IMG/VR virus record: IMGVR_UViG_3300046656_000208
Span: 1-36,397 of that record
From: a virus
DNA: 36,397 nucleotides
Reading direction: 5' to 3' (one strand)
In this document: piece after piece, positions 30,123 through 36,397 of the stretch
Position numbering within the stretch: position 1 is the first letter of the stretch
How the letters are laid out: each line of letters begins with the position of its first letter
Notes under the pieces: model-generated
The model's database searches: none
What the model saw: the letters and a program-made list of their open reading frames with translations, nothing else
What the model was told of the DNA's origin: nothing
Program-made: the position numbers and the translations under genes

Positions 30123-30598
30123 AGACCCGTCGGCGTCTAGAGGCCCGTGGGCATCAGACGGGCGCGCAGACCGAGGACGCCATTGCGGCCCGGTATGCGA
30201 TCTGGCGGGCGTCGATTCCGTGGAGCAATGATCAGATTGCCTGTGCGCTGGAAGCGCGAGTGGCCGAGTCGCCACTGGGCGACTATCGGAGTCTGTTGAT
30301 TACGGTGGCGGCACAGGTGCGGGACGGGGAGCGGTTCAGCAAGAAGGTGCTGAACTGGGCGCTGCCGCTGCTCGTGACGACGTGCGGGATCTGCGGCAAG
30401 TCTGCGCTGTATCGGATGGGGACGATGGGCCGCTGCAGCCTGCACCGGGACGCGGCGACCGCGGGCGTGCGGTATCGGCAGCAAGTGCTGGATCAGCAGT
30501 CGGGCTACGTGGAGACGCTGCGCACCGATCAGGACCGGCAGGCGAAGGCGGCGGCGCGGCAGCAGAGTTTTCATCATCGGCGGCGGCAGAAGGCCTGA
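30110..30598 (+). CDS. Hypothetical protein with CxxC in late operon
   Basis: 162 residues from GTG 30110, overlapping terL by 13 nt; no ATG is in a better place. Basic, helical N-terminus (LETRRRLEARGHQTGAQTED), a middle IPWSNDQIACALEARVAES, a Zn-like TCGICGKSALYRMGTMGRCS with LHRDAA, and an Arg/Gln-rich end. Not recognised. Its first codons are written by a tandem 18-bp repeat. Confidence 0.5.
   Translation: MGSLETRRRLEARGHQTGAQTEDAIAARYAIWRASIPWSNDQIACALEARVAESPLGDYRSLLITVAAQVRDGERFSKKVLNWALPLLVTTCGICGKSALYRMGTMGRCSLHRDAATAGVRYRQQVLDQQSGYVETLRTDQDRQAKAAARQQSFHHRRRQKA
30117..30152 (+). repeat. Two tandem 18-bp units at the end of terL
   Basis: Units 30117-30134 and 30135-30152 start GTCTAGAG and differ at 2 of 18 bases. 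They span the terL stop codon. In frame 30110 they encode two SLETRR/RLEARG-like hexapeptides. Could be a slippage product or a binding site. Confidence 0.7.
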
Positions 30599-30825
30599 TG
30601 GCCCAGCTGCGCCGCTGTGCGACGTGCGCCTTCTGGGCGGTCGTGGACGGGACGGCGCTGGTGGGCGAGTGCCACCGGCTGCCGCCCCAGATTACCGAGG
30701 CGAACCGGGACGGCGACTGGCCGGGGACCGGGGCCACGGACTGGTGTGGGGAGTGGGCGCAGCGGGCGAAGCTGTATGAGGCGCCGCCGAGGAGGACCAA
30801 TGCCGTTGATCAAAAGCCCGAGTAA
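30598..30825 (+). CDS. Small Cys/Trp-rich phage protein
   Basis: 75 residues, TGATG overlap. RRCATCAFWAVVDGTALVGE, CHRLPPQITEA, and TDWCGEWAQRAK fit a common small phage protein ('C..C.fW.......g.C...P.........wp.t....WCGe...') with four conserved Cys and probable metal binding. Function unknown. Confidence 0.65.
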   Translation: MAQLRRCATCAFWAVVDGTALVGECHRLPPQITEANRDGDWPGTGATDWCGEWAQRAKLYEAPPRRTNAVDQKPE

Positions 30826-30973
30826 GGCCGCGGTCGGGAAGAACATTGCGCGAGAGGAAGCCGCGGGACGGCCGCGGAAGCAAGCCATCGCCATCGCGCT
30901 GGATGTGCAGCGGCGGGCGGGCGGTGGGAATGCGTACGCGAAACGCTACGACGCGGCGAAGGGAGGCCGGTGA
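30800..30973 (+). CDS. Small conserved basic protein
   Basis: 57 residues; ATG 30800 with GGAGG 5 nt upstream, overlapping the previous gene by 26 nt. MPLIKSPSKAAVGKNIAREE and RPRKQAIAIALDVQRRA match a widespread phage mini-protein ('mPlik..s..a...Ni..e...G.p.kQAvAIA......+a'). Often found near terminase/portal genes; function unknown. Confidence 0.65.
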   Translation: MPLIKSPSKAAVGKNIAREEAAGRPRKQAIAIALDVQRRAGGGNAYAKRYDAAKGGR

Positions 30974-31131
30974 TGACGGAGCCCGATCTGGATCTGCTGC
31001 CCGAGGATCAGGAGGCGGCGGACGCGATGAGCATCGAGGAGGAGGAGGCCGCGGATGCGGATGATGCCGAATCCGAGGAGCCGGATGCCGATGAAGGGGA
31101 CGATGTCACGGATGCGGACGCCACGTTGTGA
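30973..31131 (+). CDS. Extremely acidic mini-protein
   Basis: 52 residues in TGATG overlap: 24 Asp/Glu and no Lys, Arg or His. Includes DLDLLPEDQEAADAMS and EEEEAADADDAESEE. Could be disordered, a DNA mimic, or a packing/scaffold helper. Not recognised; overlaps on both sides support it as a gene. Confidence 0.5.
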   Translation: MTEPDLDLLPEDQEAADAMSIEEEEAADADDAESEEPDADEGDDVTDADATL

Positions 31132-31322
31132 GGATTGAGATTTGCCCCAACTGCCTGCGGTCGCTGGTGGTGCAGGAGACCGACCTGCGGCTGACGGTGG
31201 AGGCGGATACGCTCCCGCTGACGCCCGAGGAACTGGCGAAGCTGCGCAACGAACGCAAAGCCCTGCGGCTGGCCCGCGCGGCGCTGGAAATCAAGCCCCC
31301 TGATGGCGTCCCCGAGGCCTGA
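31128..31322 (+). CDS. Small CxxC hypothetical protein
   Basis: 64 residues, GTG start in a GTGA overlap. MRIEICPNCLRSLVVQETDL, then a helical, charged part LTPEELAKLRNERKALRLAR. One CxxC only. The last 24 bp belong to the first copy of a 39-bp direct repeat. Confidence 0.5.
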   Translation: MRIEICPNCLRSLVVQETDLRLTVEADTLPLTPEELAKLRNERKALRLARAALEIKPPDGVPEA

Positions 31323-31337
31323 GTTATGCGCCTGATG
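31299..31337 (+). repeat. 39-bp direct repeat, left copy
   Basis: Matches 31731-31769 at 34 of 39 bases. Covers the end of one gene and the start of the next (MRLM...). Distance between copies 432 bp. Confidence 0.8.
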
Positions 31338-31541
31338 AATGCGGTTCTACTCCCGATCATTCGCTGGGTCGATCTGGACACGTATCCCACACGGGTACAG
31401 ATCAAACGGCTCGGTGCTTCGAACACTGAGCCGCTTGATTCCCGGACGTACCGAGAGAACCCCGAAAGTGCCTTCAGTATAACCGATACCGGGCGGTCGC
31501 GTGGCGCAGTGAGGATGGTGGTGTATGACCCTCGATCATGA
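31326..31541 (+). CDS. Hypothetical protein in repeat-flanked cassette
   Basis: 71 residues, ATG 31326. MRLMNAVLLPIIRWVDLDTY, RVQIKRLGASNTEPLD, SAFSITDTGRSRGAVRM. Base composition is visibly less G+C-rich than its neighbours. The opening MRLM is shared with the gene at 31758 because both starts lie in the direct repeat. Not recognised. Confidence 0.45.
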   Translation: MRLMNAVLLPIIRWVDLDTYPTRVQIKRLGASNTEPLDSRTYRENPESAFSITDTGRSRGAVRMVVYDPRS

Positions 31542-31767
31542 TGAGGCGCGGTGGGCGTTGATCAGCGAGGCGCTTCGTACCGATCAACTGCCCTCCGATA
31601 CCGCTCGTCTCATCGCGATTGGCTCCATCGTGGCATCACGCGAGCCCCTGACGCAGCGCGAACGTGAGCACGCGCAGGCATTAGCCAGTCGTTTTGGCTG
31701 GGAGAAGGAGCGCGGCGTGGGATCACGTCACCTGATGGCATCCCCGAGCCCTGAGTCATGCGATTGA
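31525..31767 (+). CDS. Hypothetical protein in repeat-flanked cassette
   Basis: 80 residues; overlaps the previous gene by 17 nt. MTLDHDEARWALISEALRTD, SDTARLIAIGSIVASREPLT, QREREHAQALASRFGWEKE: an all-helical, charged protein. Not recognised. Its C-terminal part is encoded by the right repeat copy. Confidence 0.5.
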   Translation: MTLDHDEARWALISEALRTDQLPSDTARLIAIGSIVASREPLTQREREHAQALASRFGWEKERGVGSRHLMASPSPESCD

Positions 31768-31769
31768 TG
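31731..31769 (+). repeat. 39-bp direct repeat, right copy
   Basis: See left copy at 31299-31337. Includes the stop of the cassette's second gene and the ATG of the gene at 31758. Confidence 0.8.
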
Positions 31770-31973
31770 GTGCGCTTCTATTTTGACCCGGCGACGGGCG
31801 GCGTGGAACTGCGTCAGTTTTCTGAGACCTTTCGGAAAGCCGTGCCCGACGTGCAGGTGGAAGCCTTCACCAATCTCCGCTACATGCTTGAAGAGATTCA
31901 CGCCGAGTCGCTGCGGATGGCCGCGCTGAAACGACACCCGCAGTCTGTCTCTCCCGCCAAAGGGATCCACTGA
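31758..31973 (+). CDS. Hypothetical protein before the portal gene
   Basis: 71 residues, ATG 31758. MRLMVRFYFDPATGGVELRQ, FSETFRKAVPDVQVEAFTNL, YMLEEIHAESLRMAALK: a beta hairpin followed by helices. The portal ATG directly follows its stop. Not recognised. Confidence 0.5.
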   Translation: MRLMVRFYFDPATGGVELRQFSETFRKAVPDVQVEAFTNLRYMLEEIHAESLRMAALKRHPQSVSPAKGIH

Positions 31974-34547
31974 ATGCCGCGCTACGCGCTGGATGCCGAT
32001 GACTTCCTCAAGACCGCCCGCGAGCGGTTCAAGCTGGGCAACGAGGCCGAGCAGCCGCAGTCGCTGCGGGAGCAGGAGGACATCGGGTTTGAGGATGGGG
32101 ACCAGTGGCCCGTGGACGTGAAGCGGGCGCGGGCGGGGCAGCAGCCCGGCAGCGGGCAACCGGCCATCCCCGCCCGTCCCACGCTGGTCATCAACAAAGT
32201 GCGGCGCAGCGTCCAGCAGGTGCTGAATCAGGAGCGGGAGTCTGACATCGGGATTGAGATTGTGCCCGCCGATGATTTTGGCGACCTCGGCATCACGCCG
32301 GATGACACGGAAATCACGTTACGCGAAGGGCTGGTGCGGCGCATTCAGCGGGAGTCCCAAGCCGCGGATGCCCGGTCGTGGGCCTTCAAGCGGGCGGTGA
32401 TTGCGGGCCGCGGGTACTACCTCGTGATGACCCGGTATCTGCCGGGGCAGACGTGGGATCAGGAAATCTATATCCACCGGATCTACAACCAAGCCGGGGT
32501 CGTGCTGGACCCCAGCCACGAGCAGCCCGACGGGTCCGATGCTGACTGGGGCTTTATCGGGACGTGGGTGCCGTGGGACCGCATTGCCGCCGAGTATCCG
32601 ACGCTGGCGAACGGAAAGCCCTCGCCCTTCGGGCAGTATGGCGAGGATGACTTTATCAGCATGGCGGAGGAGTATCCCGACTGGTATCGGCAGTCCTATA
32701 CGCTGCAGGACCACGACGGCAAGACGAGCACCATCCAGCAGGTGGCCGTGCGGGTGACCGATTACTGGTACACCGACCGGACGCCGCGCAGTCTCGCGCT
32801 GCTGCCCGATGGCCGCAGTGTCTGGGCGGAGGACGTGCCCGAGGACGTGGAGGCCGTCAGCCGCCGCACCGTGGTGGAGAAGCAGATCAAGTGGTGCAAG
32901 ATCGTGGGCGGCACGGCGAAGGTGGACGAGACCGACTGGCTGGGGTCGGACATGCCCATCATCAAAGTGCTCGGGGAGGAGATTCTCCCCTACGACGAGC
33001 AGCGGCGGGCCGAGGGGATGGTGCGGCAGGCGCGGTCGTCCCAGATGGGCCTCAACTACATGGTCAGCAAGCAGGTGGAGATGGTGGGCCTGACGCCCAT
33101 TCCGCCGCTGATGGTGGACCCGGTGGCGATTGAGGGCTTTGAGACCGACTACGAACTGATGAACGTCCGCACCTTCGGGAGCCTGAAGTATCGGACCTAT
33201 GACGATGAGGGCCGGGAACTGCGGCCCCCGATGCGGCCTCCGGTGAGTGACCTGAATGCCGGGGTGGCGCAGAGCATCGGCTTGTTTGATCAGGCGGTGA
33301 AGGACACCACCAACGTGAGTGACCCGGCGCTGGGGCAGACCGATCCCAGCGTCAAGAGTGCCCGGCACGCGCAGTATCTGATTCAAGAGTCCCGGATGGG
33401 CACGTCGAACTACATGGACAACCTGATCCGGTCGATTCGCTATGAGGGGCAGATTCTGAACGGGCTGCTCTATCCCATCTATGGCGCGAAGCCGGGTCGG
33501 CTGGTGCGGGTGCTGACGGGCGAGGGCGAGGGCGAACTGATGCGGGTGGACAGCGCCCAGCCGCCGCAGGGGATGGGACCGCAGGGGATGCCGGGACCGG
33601 GACCGGGAGTATCGGGATTTCCGTCGGGATTATCGGGATTTCCGTCGGGATTATCGGGATTATCGGGACCGGGACCCGTCCCGGGACCGCCGCCGATGGG
33701 GATGCCGGGACCTGCGGGGCGGCCGGGACTGCCACCGGGACCGATGGGGATGCCACCGGGACCGCTGGGGCCGCCCCCGGTCTCTCCGCAGGTGCAGGCG
33801 GTGAAGCGGGCGAAGCTGACGAAGGACGCCCACTTCAACGTGCTGGTGAAGGTCAGCAAGTCGGTCACGAATCGGCGCGACCAGTTTGTGCGGATGTTTG
33901 GGGATATTCTCGGGGCCGACCCGATGCAGATGGCGGTCGGCGGCGATCTGTTCTACAAGAACATGGACATTCCCGAGGCCAAGCAGCTGGCGAAGCGGCA
34001 GCGGGTCATGCTCGCGCCGCCCGTGCAGAAGTTTTTGGAGGCCGAGGAGCAGGGGCAGAACTTCGATCCCGTCAGTGCGGCGAAGATTGCCCAGCTGGAG
34101 CAGCAGATTCAGCACGCCGAAGCGGCGATGCGGGAACTGCACACCGTGGCGGAAGGCAAAGTGCTGGAGCATCAAGCGACCGTGCAAACCGAGACCGTGC
34201 GGCAGCAGGGCGAAGGCGAGCGCAAGCAGATGGAAATGACCCGCGATCTGGAACTCCAGCGCATGAAGGATGCGACCGCCATCGCCGTGGCGAAGATCAA
34301 TCTGCTGGGCAAAGGCGTGCTGGCGGATAAGGCCTCCGAGGATGAGGCGATGGCCCTCGGACTGGAGCACGCCCACGAGCAGCAGCAGGCGATGTTGGAG
34401 CGGCAGCACGCCCTGAACCTCTCGCAGTCCCAGCAGGCCGCCGACCAACAGCTGGCGCAGACCCCCGCGCCCCCCGAAGCGGCAGAGACCACCGAACCCG
34501 TGGGCGAGGCGCCCGAACCCGTGGAATCCCCAACCCCCGCACCGTAA
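31974..34547 (+). CDS. P22-like portal protein with collagen-like insert
   Basis: 857 residues (P22 portal about 725). N-terminal EQEDIGFEDGDQWP, RPTLVINKVRRSVQQVLNQE, then FKRAVIAGRGYYLVMTRY, VVLDPSHEQPDGSDADWGF and the crown/stem part VSDPALGQTDPSVKSARHAQ are typical of P22-type portals. Residues about 529-602 are a Gly/Pro-rich insert. The C-terminal 240 residues are a long charged coiled coil (AKIAQLEQQIQHAEAAMREL, GEGERKQMEMTRDLELQ), comparable to the P22 portal barrel inside the capsid, with a Pro/Glu-rich end. A dodecameric ring forms the DNA channel. Confidence 0.85.
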   Translation: MPRYALDADDFLKTARERFKLGNEAEQPQSLREQEDIGFEDGDQWPVDVKRARAGQQPGSGQPAIPARPTLVINKVRRSVQQVLNQERESDIGIEIVPADDFGDLGITPDDTEITLREGLVRRIQRESQAADARSWAFKRAVIAGRGYYLVMTRYLPGQTWDQEIYIHRIYNQAGVVLDPSHEQPDGSDADWGFIGTWVPWDRIAAEYPTLANGKPSPFGQYGEDDFISMAEEYPDWYRQSYTLQDHDGKTSTIQQVAVRVTDYWYTDRTPRSLALLPDGRSVWAEDVPEDVEAVSRRTVVEKQIKWCKIVGGTAKVDETDWLGSDMPIIKVLGEEILPYDEQRRAEGMVRQARSSQMGLNYMVSKQVEMVGLTPIPPLMVDPVAIEGFETDYELMNVRTFGSLKYRTYDDEGRELRPPMRPPVSDLNAGVAQSIGLFDQAVKDTTNVSDPALGQTDPSVKSARHAQYLIQESRMGTSNYMDNLIRSIRYEGQILNGLLYPIYGAKPGRLVRVLTGEGEGELMRVDSAQPPQGMGPQGMPGPGPGVSGFPSGLSGFPSGLSGLSGPGPVPGPPPMGMPGPAGRPGLPPGPMGMPPGPLGPPPVSPQVQAVKRAKLTKDAHFNVLVKVSKSVTNRRDQFVRMFGDILGADPMQMAVGGDLFYKNMDIPEAKQLAKRQRVMLAPPVQKFLEAEEQGQNFDPVSAAKIAQLEQQIQHAEAAMRELHTVAEGKVLEHQATVQTETVRQQGEGERKQMEMTRDLELQRMKDATAIAVAKINLLGKGVLADKASEDEAMALGLEHAHEQQQAMLERQHALNLSQSQQAADQQLAQTPAPPEAAETTEPVGEAPEPVESPTPAP
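33611..33670 (+). repeat. 21-bp tandem repeat in the portal Gly/Pro-rich insert
   Basis: Two perfect 21-bp units (33611-33631, 33632-33652) encode SGFPSGL repeats and are followed by a partial unit. They sit in the middle of a wider stretch (33555-33780) of GPP/GMPG-like codons. Confidence 0.8.
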
Positions 34548-34567
34548 CCCGTAAAGGAGACTCCCTC

Positions 34568-35230
34568 ATGCGACGATGGCTTGTGCTACTTCCCCTCCTG
34601 CTGTTCGTGGTCAGTCCGGCCTCAGCCTCCACGATTCTGCAGTTCAATCAGACGACCTTCACCAATCCGTGGACCATCACGGCGGGTGGAGGCAGCACCA
34701 CGATTTCGGCCACCGATCTGGACGTGAACGTCGTGTTCGATCAGTCCTTCTGTCTCGTCCCCGGCTGCTTGGGGCTGACCAATGGCCTCTATAAGCTGAA
34801 CTTCTCCGCCACCAGCACGGGCGCGGCGGTGAACAGTGCGGGGGTCATCACGCAGGAGTTTGCGGGGATGGTCTCCTTCACCAGCCTGTCGTCCCTGAAC
34901 CTGCTGACCGTGAACTTTGGCGATGAGGTGGCAGGCAGCGCTGGCGGGTCCAGCCCGACCCTCAATGCCTCCGAGCCCCCGGACAGCTTCTCCGGCACGT
35001 CGGATGTGCTGAATCCCGCGCTGTTTGGGATTCCGCAGGGCTTCGCGCTGTCGTTCTCGGACTGGCTGGGTGGACTGGCGATCACGGGGGGCACGATTGC
35101 GTCGGCCACGGCGGACGCCACGGGCACCTTCAGCACGACCCCTCCGGTGCCTGAGCCTGCCAGCTTGCTGCTGATGGGCACGGGACTGGTCTGTGTGGCG
35201 ACGAGACTCCGCCGCCGCGTGAGGAGATAA
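34568..35230 (+). CDS. Secreted PEP-CTERM protein
   Basis: 220 residues; AAGGAG 9 nt before ATG. N-terminal signal peptide: Arg2-Arg3, core WLVLLPLLLFVVSP, cleavage after ASA. The mature part is Ser/Thr/Gly-rich and beta-like with two Cys (FCLVPGCLG). The C-terminus carries a full PEP-CTERM signal: VPEPASLLLMGTGLVCVA then an Arg cluster, the mark for exosortase in EPS-producing Gram-negative bacteria. It lies in the same orientation between portal and scaffold with gaps of 20 and 3 nt, so it belongs to the late operon. Likely acquired from the host. Confidence 0.85.
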   Translation: MRRWLVLLPLLLFVVSPASASTILQFNQTTFTNPWTITAGGGSTTISATDLDVNVVFDQSFCLVPGCLGLTNGLYKLNFSATSTGAAVNSAGVITQEFAGMVSFTSLSSLNLLTVNFGDEVAGSAGGSSPTLNASEPPDSFSGTSDVLNPALFGIPQGFALSFSDWLGGLAITGGTIASATADATGTFSTTPPVPEPASLLLMGTGLVCVATRLRRRVRR

Positions 35231-35233
35231 CCG

Positions 35234-35572
35234 ATGTATTCCAAGATGGCGATGATCACGTTCTTTGATGCCGGGGAAGCGCCGACGAATCCCATTGCGC
35301 TGCCACCGGTCTATCCCTCGCAGGGCTTGCCGGGCAGTCCGGCGTATCCCTCGCAGGGGTTGCCGGGCGGCGGGCATATCACCACGCTGCCGGTCTATCC
35401 GTTCGATCCCACGGTGCCGTCGAATGACCTGCCGGGCGGAGGACTGCCCTCGACGCAGCCGATTGTCCCCGGCCGGAAGTTTGTGGTGAAGTGGCTGGCG
35501 TGTCACGGGCTGATTCTGGTGCCGGACAACAGCCTGCCCACGACCCCGCCGCCCGTCGGCACCCCGGTCTAA
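35234..35572 (+). CDS. Pro-rich repeat protein
   Basis: 112 residues, ATG 35234 just after the PEP-CTERM gene. Repeated VYPSQGLPG / AYPSQGLPGGG / VPSNDLPGGG segments (about 25-75), then KFVVKWLACHGLILVPDN. Resembles a Pro-rich protein seen in podovirus structural regions ('PIalPP..P..PshPI'), with a small C-terminal domain. Role unknown; perhaps a virion-decorating or scaffold-associated protein. Confidence 0.55.
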   Translation: MYSKMAMITFFDAGEAPTNPIALPPVYPSQGLPGSPAYPSQGLPGGGHITTLPVYPFDPTVPSNDLPGGGLPSTQPIVPGRKFVVKWLACHGLILVPDNSLPTTPPPVGTPV

Positions 35573-35576
35573 GCCG

Positions 35577-35777
35577 ATGCCGGACCACCGGATGCTGACC
35601 GATGAGGGGAAGGCGCAGGCGGTGCGCCGATTTCTTGCCGGTCAGACTCCGGCCGAGGTCGGGCTGACGCTGAACGTGTCAGCCCGCACGATTGAGGAGG
35701 CGCTGCGGGAGGCCATTCGGGGTCTCTCGCAGCGGCTCGTGGAGACGGAAGGAGTAGCACGCGCACATGGACGCTGA
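35577..35777 (+). CDS. Small HTH-like protein
   Basis: 66 residues. LTDEGKAQAVRRFLAGQTPA, EVGLTLNVSARTIEEALREA look like a helix-turn-helix of the recombinase/sigma-like type ('v..l.aG.tp.evA..lnvs..tve.al+.'). It overlaps the scaffold candidate by 11 nt. May be a late regulator or a packaging helper. Confidence 0.5.
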   Translation: MPDHRMLTDEGKAQAVRRFLAGQTPAEVGLTLNVSARTIEEALREAIRGLSQRLVETEGVARAHGR

Positions 35778-36397
35778 ACAACCCGGTGGAGCCCCAGCCG
35801 CCGCCCCCGAGACTCCGGCGACCCCGGAGCCTGAACTGTCGGTCACCGACCACGCGCAGGCCTACAGCCCGACCCGGGCCGACGAAACGCCCGCCGAGGC
35901 CGAGGAGCGGCGCCATCACTCCGCCGAACAGCGGCGCGAGAAGGAGACGGGGAAGTTTGCGGACGGGAAGATTCGGCACCGGGCACAGAGTCAGCGGGCG
36001 ACCCCCGAGGACGCCCCGCGCATTCAGCAGCTGACCGGCCGCGCCAAAGCCGCCGAGGAACGGGCACAGGCCGCCGAGACCGAACTGCAGCGCCTCCGCA
36101 GCCAGCAGGCCCCGCCCGCGCAGATTGCCCGTGCCGAAGCGAAGGTGGAGCAGACACAGGCCGCCACCCAGCAGGCCGGTGGCTTCCGGGAGCCGGAACC
36201 CGCCGAGGACGATCCCGCCTTTGCCAACGACTACGCGAAGTATCTGCGGGCGGTGGCGAAGTGGGAAGGCCGGAAAGCCCAGTTTGAGTGGCGGGAGCAG
36301 GAAGCGCAGGTCCGGCAGCAGGCGCGGCAGATCGACGCCCAGCAGCGGGAACTGTCGGCATGGGGCGGGCGCATGACGGCGGCGGCCCAGAAGTATC
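35767..36397 (+). CDS. Probable scaffolding protein (3' truncated by window)
   Basis: ATG 35767; 210 residues to the window edge with no stop. Acidic, Ala/Pro/Glu-rich start (PETPATPEPELSVTDHAQAY), then basic and long heptad-like helices (RAKAAEERAQAAETELQRLR, QFEWREQEAQVRQQARQID) with a conserved-looking FANDYAKYLRAVAKWEGRKA. Composition, lack of Cys and position after the portal fit a P22 gp8-like scaffold, which would be followed by the coat gene. This frame would read on in phase into the window's first bases if joined, which is probably chance. Confidence 0.6.
   Translation, partial: MDAEQPGGAPAAAPETPATPEPELSVTDHAQAYSPTRADETPAEAEERRHHSAEQRREKETGKFADGKIRHRAQSQRATPEDAPRIQQLTGRAKAAEERAQAAETELQRLRSQQAPPAQIARAEAKVEQTQAATQQAGGFREPEPAEDDPAFANDYAKYLRAVAKWEGRKAQFEWREQEAQVRQQARQIDAQQRELSAWGGRMTAAAQKY

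Noticed and set aside
28500-30275. A 591-codon open frame on the minus strand
   Set aside because: It lies fully antisense to terL, has an Arg/His/Pro-heavy composition and no motif. Long antisense frames are expected in G+C-rich coding DNA.
32319-33386. A 355-codon minus-strand frame
   Set aside because: Antisense to the portal gene with His/Leu/Arg-rich, motif-free translation; shadow of codon bias.

Overview
The window reads as most of the genome of an uncultivated, G+C-rich tailed phage with a podovirus (P22-like) virion plan. The order terminase small subunit, terminase large subunit, portal, probable scaffold runs off the right edge. The left edge opens inside a P22 gp4-like tail accessory factor, followed by a gp10-like packaged-DNA stabilisation protein and a cluster that looks like needle, fibre and ejection proteins. 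The major coat gene, which should lie between scaffold and gp4, is absent, so the contig is probably a circular or terminally redundant genome cut (or trimmed) there. No integrase, DNA polymerase or endolysin was recognised. A PEP-CTERM protein in the late operon points to a Gram-negative host with an exosortase/EPS system; the host is otherwise unknown.

Layout. (1) Positions 1-13954, plus strand: virion genes packed with 1-4 nt overlaps: gp4-like, gp10-like, three tandem paralogues with a PARP/ART-PolyVal-like ADP-ribosyltransferase pattern, a tail needle/fibre protein with five 56-residue repeats, four probable ejection or internal virion proteins, a tail fibre, and two small paralogous beta-rich proteins. 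(2) Positions 14142-18122, minus strand: small, mostly unknown early or accessory genes, including a PD-(D/E)XK-like nuclease, a Cys-rich mini-protein and a DUF932 protein, in three transcription units that each appear to start from a shared promoter-operator element. (3) Positions 18170-18684: divergent control region with excisionase/MerR-like and Cro-like HTH genes. (4) Positions 18893-25385, plus strand: recombination and DNA metabolism genes (Erf annealase, YqaJ-type exonuclease, NinB-like protein, DNA methyltransferase, VRR-NUC-like nuclease) interleaved with tiny membrane and Zn-ribbon proteins. (5) Positions 25390-27110: two more units from the shared promoter. (6) Positions 27095-36397: late packaging and morphogenesis operon.

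The most striking features are the triple ART array placed where P22 keeps its needle and ejection genes, a phage-borne PEP-CTERM secreted protein directly after the portal gene, a six-copy promoter-operator element shared by both strands (two copies placed so that transcription would begin on the start codon), a collagen-like insert in the portal, and a candidate small RNA with its own terminator in the only long gene-free stretch (24072-24556).
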